A DNA stretch of 42,104 nt from Candidatus Omnitrophus magneticus (lineage in GTDB: Bacteria > Omnitrophota > Gorgyraeia > Tantalellales > Tantalellaceae), in assembly GCA_000954095.1 (NCBI GenBank), contig JYNY01000615.1:1-42104 (forward strand), given 5' to 3'. Under the pieces are notes generated by a model. The model was not told where the DNA came from. It ran no database searches and saw nothing but the letters and a program-made list of their open reading frames with translations. Shown here one piece after another: positions 25,204 to 37,200 of the stretch (its first letter is position 1; each line of letters starts with the position of its first letter). Made by a program: the position numbers and the translations under genes.

Positions 25204-28200
25204 TCTGAGCGTACATAGCTATTTGCTTACCATCTGGTCCAAGCAAAATATAATACCGTTTTTCTATTTGAGCTTTTCCTTCTTTATCGATTGCCCAAGT
25301 AAATCCGTCAATATATCCTGAAATGCTTTTTACAGAGCTACCTCTTTGTCCTGTAACAAGAACATTCCCGCTAATCTTTACTTCTGTTTCAACCGCGGAG
25401 TGTAATACCGAAGTCAAAATTTTAGCGCCCTTCTTATAACCGGGTCCGGTCATCTCTTTCCCTTTACTTGTCTTAAATTGTAAATCCACTCCCATACTTT
25501 CTTTGATAAACGCTCTTATATTCGGATCTTTATAATCCTTTAAAAAATTCTCTATGTATTCTTTTTGTCTTGATAAAGGCATATCACGGACTATCGCTTT
25601 TATTGTGGCATCATCATATTTATGCACCGCGATTATATCCTCTGTACTGATTTCTCCGTATTGTTGATCCTTTATTTTATCGATATATGCCTCTCTCGCG
25701 CCATATTCCAAAATCGCGTCATATAAAAATAATGTTTTAAAGAAAGGCCCTGTTTCATTTGTGATACGTTCTGCACACACACGCCTTTCGTTCAGAATAT
25801 GATTGCGCGTATCGCCTGTTATTCCGCTTTTAAGAGCACTATCTAAACTTTTAATAACGTTAAAAAACGGATCAGTTTTTATATCTTCCGGGGTTATTGT
25901 GCCGAACAAATAATCCGTAACCGGTTTTAACGCCTTCATCCTGACTAATAAACTTTTCAATTCTCTTAAAGTAACACCTTTCTGCATCATATAACTTGTA
26001 ACAGCAAGGAATAATTCATCGTCATATTTTTCTTCAGGAGACTCTAGAAAAAGTCTTCCGTAATAACTTTTTAACATACCTCTAATCTCTGTTTTCATTT
26101 CGTTTGTTTCGCGTTTATTCATTTTAGTTTCAGTTTCCGCTAAAAAGTTTATAACCGCGCTTTGCCATTTAAGCATATTTCTCGTTGTATCCATGTTTAA
26201 GTTGGCATGTTTCATTATCGCTGTGTCAATATTAATTCTATCAGCGAGTGAAAGAACCTTACCTTCCTGAACATGCTGTTCATCAGTAATTGAAGCCTTA
26301 GGTAAAGCGTAATTATCGGCATTACCTTGTTTCGCCCTATCTTCGCTCAAATTAACAAGAAAACTCACGTACCCTATTTTAGAAAAAATATCAGGTAAAA
26401 CACCCTGCATTCCATCATTTATATTCGTACGTGTTTCAATAAGCGAAAGCGGTATAAAATATGCGCCAAGCCATTCAGGCAAATCAACACTATTAAGTCT
26501 GTCAGCCATTTTATAATTTTTTGCTATCGCGGTAAATTTTGTCAAATACGTCTTAGCCCTTGTCTGATCAAAAGAAACTCTGCCAAGAGGATCTCTCTTT
26601 GTTAAATACGCGGTAAAGAAATCTATCCAGCCTTCTCTATCCATGTATTGTTCACCTATAATTTTTCCGTCTTGCCCAACTATATTTAAAGTATTCAAAA
26701 TATTATCAATATTATCAGCCACAATAGCGCGTATTCCCGTAAACTCTATTTTTCCCATAACAGGAATAGGCATAGGTTTTTCTTTCTTTTCAGAAACAAC
26801 CGGCTGAGTTTTAATAACCTCTTCCAGCACATTGCTTTTTTCGTTAGTTCTTATAGATACTGACTCTTCAGCAATCGCGGTTAATTCCACTTTAACGCCT
26901 AAAAACTCAAGATACGCTTTAAATCTGGCAACAGTAGCATTATATTTAGCCACGGCTTTTATGTAATCCATTTTTGCCTTATAAACTTCACGCAATTTAT
27001 CAGCGTAAACCCAATAAGCGCTTGTATGCGATTCATAAGCTTTTCTCGCTAAGCTAGTAGCGTTTACAGCTGATTCCAGCCATGAATAAGCGGTTACAAC
27101 CTCACTATACGCTTCTTTTATGTGCGTACTTTTAGTATCAATTTCTCTTTTTATTTCTTTGCCTCTCGCGGTTATTTCAGTCTTTGTCACTTCTATTTTA
27201 GATTCAGCCATAAATTGTTCCGCGCGCGACTTTCCAAAATCCCATACTATAAAATTTCCGGACAATGTTAAAAATTCACCTATACTTTTATCCTCCGCTA
27301 TATTAATCGAAAATGTAAGATTTATCCTTGGATCCCATCTTTTAAGTTTCGCGTATTCACGGTCAACAAAATCTTTTTCTATTTCTTCATATAGATATTT
27401 CATTTCCGGATCATTCTTTTCAAGAGACTCAAACATTAAATCCATTAAATCTTCTTTATTTTGTCCGTTTTTAATATTTCCCGCGGGATATAATAATTCC
27501 ATTCCGGTTTCAATGTCTCGCATCCCTAAAACCCATTGAGACGCGACCAATTCCCAAAGAATCGCTTTTTTATCAGCCAAAAGTTTTCTAACACTAGCTT
27601 CTTCCGCACTAAGTTCCGCTAATATACCTTCTATGATATCCTTCTCTCCGGTACCGGTAACTCTTTCCATAATTTTTTCTATTTCAGCGTCTTCAAATAA
27701 AGATTTTTTATATTCTTCTATTACTCTTAATTTTACTATTTCAGACTTAATACCCTCTATAACAGCCATTACATCTTCATAATCCATCATCGCTTGTTTA
27801 TAAGGTAAAATCTCTTTCTGATTATCCAAATGCCCTGCCATTTCTTTTAATTTAGCGTCATGAATATTATAAAGATTAAAAGTCGCGCCTAAAGAAACAC
27901 TAAATTTAGAAATCCATCCGCTTGACCCCTTAGTACCGCCTGCTTCTCTGAAAGTTCCTGTATTTGGATTAAAAACTTTTACTGGCGCGATACCTTCTGT
28001 TTTCACAGAACTAAAACTTTCTATAGGGCTTACAAAAAATGATAAATTCGCCGGCGCTTGTTCCAAAAGTTCATATTTAACGCGGGATAAACGTTGGTCT
28101 TCTGAAGGAACACCTTTTAAAAGATTATTTTTTACCATAAAATTTTCCCAGTCTTCAGGTGTTACGACCGTCTTAGAAGGCTCCATACCTGTCGTTTCTT

Positions 28201-31200
28201 TACGAGACACAGTTACTGATGACTGTGTCTTCTTTGCCTCTATTTTTGCTCCGGCATAATCAGAAACAGCACTCCTTAAAAGAGCTTCTTTCTGCCTTAA
28301 AAGGCTGAAAGTCGCCGCTAATAGCACAGGATCAGGCTGTACTTCTAGTTTAACTCTTTCCAATTCTCTCTTTATCCTGTTAACTTCATCATCTGCCTCA
28401 GTAAGAGCTAAACCGGATCTAACAAATTGCTGTGAATTGCCGCGTTTCACGGCTATAAATTCATTTTCATAATATTCTATTTGCCCGTCTAAAGACTTCA
28501 ACATTGATTTTATATATTCAATAATATTTCCTTTTGGGGCTTTTAAAGGAATTCCCTGTATCCCTTCACCAAGTGCCAAAGGTGTAGTGTAATTCTGATT
28601 ATGAGAAAGTAGACCCAAACTTATAAGGATATTTCCAATGTCTTTAATATTACCATCTTCAACAAGTTTTAAAAGCAGTTGATACTCTTCCTTAGACGCG
28701 GTAAGCGCGTCAAGATAAAGCCTAGAATTCATCGCTAGAAACTTACCGGAATCCAAATATTTATCAAACGCGTCTTTCGCGCCGCCATCGGCCATACTGC
28801 CTAAATCCACATTATCTTCCGGATTATATCCCAAAAGCATTTTAAGTTGATTTGATGCTCTTTCATATTCAAACTGCGCGTTTGATAAATTAAGCTCCGC
28901 TCTTTTTACTTCAGCGGTATAAGACTCTAAATTACTTTTAGACAAAACATTTTTTACACTATGATCCTGAACTCTTTGAAGTTCAGATTTAGCCTGCTGA
29001 ATTTCTTCAAAAGCCGTAAAATAAACAGCCCTTGCTGTCGCGATTTTTCCGACTAATTCTGAAGTAGCTAAACCATACATATACTTCGCGGAATAAAGCC
29101 GTTGTGTAAGCATGCCAACTAATTCATTTCTATAATCTTTAATATCTCCGTCATCTGAAGAATTAACATATTTAATAGCCTCTTCGATATATAAGACCGC
29201 TTGATTAGCACGGTACAAATATCCCGCGGGATTATTTTTATGAACTTCTAAAGCACTCGCTATTTCTTGATCCGCGTTTATAGCCCCGTTATGACTGATA
29301 TTTCCCATTGGTGTTAACGCCGTATACGCGGTTAGTTCCGCTAATTTACTCACGCTTTCTGTTTTTAAATGATCGATGTCTCTAACATATTTTTTATATG
29401 ACGTTATTTCCGCCCTGATACTCAAAAGCTCGCTATAAGTAATGACACCGTTTCTGTAAGCGGCTTCTTTCCTATTTCTTTCTGATTCCAAAAGTTTTAT
29501 AAATTCTTCTAATTTAGTTTTTGTTTCTTCGCAATATTTTAAAACTATTTTTAAATCCGCGCCGCTGTAAGCTCTATTACGTTTCTCTTCTATTACCTGC
29601 GATTCTTTTGAAATTGTTTTTATATCAAATAATCCGGCAACTGCTTCTTTTCCTCTTTCAAAATTTATAGTAGGACCTATCATATACGGCCATCCAATAT
29701 TGATGCCAAAAGATCCGCGCCATTTTCCTTCACTCGCAGACTTTGCTTTTTCAGTGTGGGAAAGAGAAACATTCATTTCCTTTAGAGGTATCAAATAATC
29801 ACTCCAAAACTCTTCAGGATTTATCCCTGCTCCCGTTAAAATATCGTTTATCGTATTAACATCTATTGTTTCTTCCGGCAATATACTAAAACGCCCCGCG
29901 AAACTTAAACCCATAAGAGAGCTTATGTTATCTAGTATTTCCGCGAGTTTGCCTTTTTCTATATTTAATTCATGTTCCGATTTTTTGATATTAACGCGGG
30001 CACTATCTATATCCATAGGAGTCTTATCTCCTTTTTTCACTTCACTCTTTACCCCGCTTAATAACTGCTTGTTAGACGCTATATCGTTTTCCAAATCGCT
30101 TATTTTTTTAAGGGTTAAATTATAGTCATTTATCGCAAAGATAGATTGAAAAATTAATTCTTTTTTCAATGCTTTTACTAGAAACTGATCTTGTACGTTT
30201 AAAAGCCTTACGTATCTAACTGTGGGCTCTTTACGCGGATCCTTTGAATAAATCGGTATCTTAAACCCAACACTAGGCATAGGAATACCTAATTGTTCCA
30301 AATTCACAGAAAGAGAAATAGAAAACTGCACAGGTTTTTTAAAAGATTTAACCGCTGAATCTATTTTTGAATATCCATATTTCTCATTAGCATCGGTCAC
30401 TAACACATTTGCATTTTTAACTGCTGACCTTATAACTGCGGCTAAATTTGTTACAGCTGTATCAGATATCTTTTGGTCGCCTGTATAAAATTTTATAATC
30501 TCTCCATCAGAATTAAGCTCCACGGCTTTAACATCAGGAATATATGTAAATTCCTTGCCATCCGTACTTTTCGCGGTAGTAGGATAAACTCCTTCATTTG
30601 TCTCAACCTTAACGCCTGATTCATCATAATAAGTCACCGGTTTCCCATTTACAGAAGTTTGAAGTTCAAACGAAAGCGGCTCGATATTAAGCCTTCCGCC
30701 TCCTACAGGCTGAACCATAACCATATAAGGCCGTTCCAAATCAAATTTATGTATTATATTATCCTCACTACTTTCAGCATACATAGCATCAGCTTCATCT
30801 ATTTTTGCAGGAGGTAAAACTTTTTTCTGTGAACCTTGCACAAACCTTATATCTCTTGGCAAATCAATAGTACTGTTTACTATAATAAAATCTTTACGTG
30901 TTCCCCATGGAATAAATCCCAAAACATAATCTGTCACGTCTCTTAAACCGACAGCGCGCGGCTTATAAACAGTCCATTTTGTTCCATTATAATAGGCTCT
31001 TTTAGCCACGTTTTCCGGATTCCCCTCTCTATCAACACGCTTATCCCCTAAATAAAATCTATATTTATCCGCAGTAAAGTCACCCACAGAATAAACACCG
31101 CCGGTATAATTTTCAATAATAGCGCCGCCTTTATTAAGCACATCTTTTACAGATAATTCTACGGATGATATATTCTTGACACTAGTAGTGCCATAAACAT

Positions 31201-34200
31201 CGCTCTCTTCTTTTGTTGGAACTACTTCTTGTTTTATACCCGGCCTTTCCTTAATTCCCGTAGACGGCTTAGTAACAATAATAGACTTATTCAATAATTC
31301 TTTAAATAAAACAGCCAATGTATTCTTAGTCAAAATACCTTTATCGCTCGTGGATACTTTTACATTATTTCGTTCCTGAAAACTCAGCACACTATCCCTT
31401 AAATCAAAAGCCGAAACAAACCAGCCCTTATGAAAATCAGACAAATAACCCAATTGATTTAATGCTTCGCCTAAAACCTCTTTATCCTCTTTTGACAAAT
31501 CAGAATAATATTCCACTGTGTTATTGGTGACTATTGTTATGATAGAGCTAAACCTAGAAAAAAGTTCAGGATTAACGCGCTTGAGCGTTTCTTGCGCGTC
31601 AGAAAAAGTATTAAAATAAAACTCTTGTTTAGCTTCGGGTTTAGCTTCAGGTTTTGATTCAATAACAACGGGCGTCTTTTTAACTTCTTCAACTTTTTTA
31701 GGTTCAATACTTTCAGATGTTTTTTTAACAGGCTCATCTGAAATATTTCCGCCTGAACGTTTAAGAAGCTCTTCCATCATCGCTAAAAATGTATTCTTTC
31801 CCGCTTTACCGTCTTCTGCCAATTTATGATCTTTTTGAAACTTGCGTACAGCCTTATCCGTGATAGGCCCAAATTTTCCGCTCTTTCCTGATTCAACATA
31901 CCCTAACTCCGTCAGAATCACCTGCACCGCGCGTACAGGTTCTCCGTCATCACCATATTTAAGATACTTATTATTGGTTTTACTGTTTATTACATCACGT
32001 ATACTGTTTAATTCATTACTATATTTATCAAGTTTTCCACTAAACATATCAAATTTTTCATTAGTCAAATCATACAAAGGAGTTTCATCTGTCGCGTACG
32101 GCATATCTAATTGCGCGAGTAAAATGGGCGTATACGGGGGTGGATTAGTATTATCATCCGTAGACTTAGCGAAAAGATTAGATGGGATGATACTAAACAT
32201 AAGAGACGCGCCTAACACACCTAATACAACTATAAAAAATTTACTCCATTTATTTATACCGGACGACTCGGCAAGCATCTTATTTCTAGAAAATAATTTC
32301 GCGTAATACGAAATGCCGCTTAAAATAGTAGAATACGGTTTCTTTTCAGGAAACACTATGCTTAACGCGTCAAACAATTTTTCAAAAACAGTAAGCCCTT
32401 CTCTGCCGAGAAATTTACGCATCCATTCCACATTAAGATGCCCTAAATCATCCTCTTCTATTTCTACGTTTAAAAGCCCGCATATATAATGATCAGGCCA
32501 ATTCCCGAACAAATACGCCTGCCTCGAGTATATATAGCTGTCTTCCAATTCTAACGCGAATGTTTTAAGCTCATTTTTTATTCTTATCCTATTTTTAAAA
32601 TCCCATGTAGAGCTAGAAACATATTCTTTAATCTTCATAAATAAAATATCTAATTTCCGCCCTATTTCTTTATGTTTTTTTAAAGCCTCTTTAAATAAAA
32701 CGTTAGTAGCGTCATCTTTTTTAGATAATTCTTCATCAATATAATTAACAATATTTTTCGCGTCTTGCTCTAAATTTTTGTTTCTTTCAAAATCTCTATA
32801 TACGTAAGACAATGCTTCCGCGCTTAACTCTTTCTCATAATAACCCGCTCTCAAATTACTAACTAATTTCTTAAATTCAATTCGTTGTTTCATATCTAAA
32901 TTAAAAAGATACTCAGACAAATCGCCTTCTTCGACACGATTCAAAAACTCTGACAATATAACCCTGCTGGCTTCTTTATCCTGCGTATATGAAATATTAT
33001 CAAAATCCCGTATCTCTTTAATTACATCCGCGAACTTTTCTTTCATCCTAGATGATAACGCTATTTTTTTGTCTTCCCGCAAATCTTCAAAATCAGATTT
33101 ATATTCTTCAGGTAGCGGCACTAAAATCTCATTCTCTAATAAATCCGCCAGCCTAGAAAGCTCACTCAGAGTAATCTCATGATTAGCCATCACTCCAATA
33201 TGCATATCTATAGCGTATTTTTTGACAACCTCTCCGCTTAATTTCATTGTTGCCTTATCCGGTTTAATTCCGTAATAACCATGCTCTGCTATTTTTCCAC
33301 TAAGCGTTTTTAAATCATATTTCAACAATTCAACATCAAAAATATCGTATGATTTAAGAAGTTGTATTTTTTCTGAAAGCTCCTTCATCGCTTTATAATG
33401 TTTCTTGGAATATTTTTTAAGTTCCTCTTTTAATCTATTTTCATCCGTAGCCTCACGCGCGGAACTATCCACAGCTTTAGACGAAATATTAACCAATTCT
33501 TTATTTAGATAATCAACCTTTTTAGATATCTCTTTCATATCATCTACAGGTATCATCTTTAATAAATCCTCATCAGAAATCCCGATAAGCGTGTTATCAA
33601 CCTCGACATCCAAAGCCAAGAAGAAATTTATTTTTTCTTCAATAGTTTTAATATCCATAGCTAAAATTATATGGTCAGGCGTAAGATGATATTTTCTCAA
33701 AAGTTTTACTTTGCTATTTAATTCCTTTTTATCCATGTTAAATATTACAGGGATAATCTCTTGCTTCTTGAAATAATTCAAATTATTCAAACGATATAAA
33801 TAATTTAACGGGAGGCCCGCGTTAAAAAGTTCATTTAAACGAATAAGATATTTCTCATACACGGCTGATTTTTCACTACCGTTATTATCCGCGTAATATC
33901 CAGCTATTTTTTCAATTCCGCTAAACCACTCTTCGCCGTCCGCGCTCGTTCCCAAAAATTTATTTTCCCATTTTGATCCGCGTATTTTTTTAATAAATAT
34001 TTTTTTAAAGTCACGAATACTATTCTCTATTTTAATTTGTTTCCGGCTTATAACTCTCGCCTCTTTACTTCCAACATCTTTCAGTTCTTTTTTTGTTTCT
34101 TCTACCGTAAGAGGTACCGCCAGTTTACTTAACTCATCCGAAATAATTTGATTAACTTTAGTAATTGCTTCGACAAATATCTCATCCCATTCTTTCCCTT

Positions 34201-37200
34201 TATAAACTAATGTCAAACTGGTTACAACGCCCGTCATCAAAGAATCAATTAAATCTTGTTTATTTTTATCTAATGTTCTATTGGTATAAAACGTCCACTC
34301 ATCACTTGTTATATTGTTTTCTTTAAACCCTTCTAAAATAATATCGGCTAACGTTTTCGCGATTTCATTTATCTTCGCGTCTCTTTCTTTAGCGCTTGGG
34401 ATTTCAGGGATTTGAGTTAACTTGGTCTCTCTCGAAATATCTACAGTAGGTGTGATAGACACTCTTTCTTTCTCTTCCGAAATATCTACAGTAGATGCGG
34501 CAGGCCCTTTTTCTACTTCGACAGGTAATACTATTTCATTTTCAAGCAAAGCTTTATCTATTGATTTCACGCGAGATAAAATATCCAGATATGCGCCTTC
34601 ATACGTTCTAGCCAGAGCATTGATACTCTCCATACGATCGAACAATTCCTTTTCACGCGATGTTAAAGCGTTATTATCCTCAACAATTACAGCGAGTTCT
34701 TTTTCCTGTGTTGCCTTCTCTTTTGAGAGTCTTTCTATCTCGCCTTTTTTAAATTCTATTTTTTGATCTATCGTTTCAATAAGAGAATCACTCCTATTGC
34801 TCGCAGTCCTAAGAATATCTAAATATTCATTATAGTGGCCGGCCTTATTTTTTATTGTCCCGATTACTTCTTCTGAATATTCTTTATTATCAGTAGCAGT
34901 TTTTCGTTCACCCTCTAACCGTTCTATTTCTGATGTATTTTTATCTATACCTTCATTTTTCTGTTTTATATTTTCAAAAATTACCGTAATTTCATTTTTA
35001 ATTTTAATTATCTCATTTTCAACACGGTCTAATTCTTCACACACATTTTTTATACTTTCTTTTGCCGCTACTTCTTTTTTTATTAAATCATTTTTTTTAG
35101 CTTCCAACAGCTTTTCCGATGCTAATAATTTTATTTTTTCTTGCTTTAAATTATCCAATTCCTGAGTAAGATTTTGTTTATATGTTTTATATTCATTTAA
35201 TGCTTTTATAGAATTCTCTTTCTTAGTATCTAATTCATTTTTCTCATTCAATGCGCTTTCTGTATCATTCGAAAAAAGAGGCCCTGCTGTTTCTAAAGAT
35301 TGTCTTTCCTCTTCCAAAGATTTTAATTTATTATCGGCATCAAAATATTCTTCATTAATTTTTTTCAATTCTTGTTCTATTCTTAAAACATCGTCGCTTA
35401 CAATATTAAACTCTTCTGATTCGTTATACATTTGTTCCGATAATTCAGCAAACTCCACTGTCTTTAAAATCAACGACTCCCGCGCGTCATTTGACTCCTC
35501 TTCCAAATTATTCTTTGTTGTTTTAAATGTATCAACGATATTTTGCAGGCTGGATATTATTTGCTCCATACCTTTATCTTCTTTATTATATCCGTCCAAC
35601 TGTACTTGATATTTCTCTATTTCAGATACCACGTTACTAATCTTTGTTTCATTAGCATTTACTAACGCTTTCAAAGAATTTACATCTTGTTCTAATGTAT
35701 TACGCGATTTTTCGAGCGGGCCAAAAATTTTATCTAGTTCATCTTTCCTAGTAAGTGTTTCTGTTTGTTCCTTAAGTAAAGTATTTATATCAGATGTTTT
35801 CTTCAGTAACTCTTGTTTTAGTTCTTCTATATTTTTCGCCAGCGATTGTTTTTTATTCTCCATATCCTGTTCTTGCGCTTTAATATTTGCTAAATTGGCG
35901 TCAATATCACCTCTTTGGTCATCTATAGAAATTAAATTAGCCTCTTCTTGTTTTATACGTATTTCTTCAGCATTATATTCACTATAAATTTTTATAAACA
36001 ACTCTTCTATTTTACTCAGCCTAGACAAAAGAGCTGAATACTCTTCATTGATAACGCGCATATCTATGCCAATTTCCTCTTCGGACTTACTTTGATTATC
36101 GAACTCATCAGTAATATTTACCAAAGATTCTCTCAACAGGGTAAGCTCATTATTTTTAACATTCAACTCATCGTTTAAATTTTTCACATCTTTATTGGCA
36201 TTATAAACCGCCGCTAATAATTCATTTTTTTTGTCAATAAACTCTTCAATACTTGCGCTAAATAACCTTGCCTCATTATTTTTCTTATCATAAGCCTCAT
36301 TCGCGGATATAGCCAAAGGCTCAATTGTGTTAATCCCATCCAAAACTGTTTTATTTATATTTCTAACTTTGTCTAACCGTACCTCTAATATATTTATTTC
36401 GCTGTTTAGAATCCCCGCTGATTCCGATAGTTTTTTTAACGTATTTTCTAGACCTTGTTTCTTGCTGGCATCAACTCCTATAGAATCAGTTAAACTCTTA
36501 TCCAATTTATTAGAGTTCTCCAGATACGCCCTAAAAAGACGTGTCTCATACTCTAAAAAGTCCTTTGACTCTAAATCTAATCTATCCCTCTGCACTTTTA
36601 TGTAATAATTTTCTTGTAAAATATCACTATTCATTTTTTCTAATTGCTTTGTCTGTGCCGCTATAAAACTTTGTTGTTCTTGATATAATGAATATGCCTT
36701 TTCATAGACCTCGGCTTCTTGATCATACTCTATTTTTATTTTGTCAAAACTCGTATTTTTATTTAGAAGAATATCTTCAAATTTTATTTGTTCCGTGTTA
36801 AGCTCCTCTTTAATTTCTTCCTCTTTTGATAAAATATTTTTGATTTTTTCTATTTGTGCGGTGCTACTATCTATATTGCTTTTATGAATTTCTATAGCAA
36901 TTTTGATATCATTTAATTTTGTATTAGAGCCGGTAAGTTCATCTGATACATGTTGTATATTTTTATCGTTCTCCGTTAACTCATTATTTTTATCATTTAA
37001 ACCAGCATCTAAATTTAATTTTTCTATGTTTAATCTATCGGCTTTACCTGTTAAATCATTTTTCTCTTCTTCTAAACCTCTCAATACTCCCTCTAATTTC
37101 TCCAACTCATTAGTAGCATCGCTCAACTGTTTACTTAAATCAGCTATTTGGTCTAACGACTCTTGTTTATTCTTCTTAAAATCTGTTCTTTCCGTTTTTA

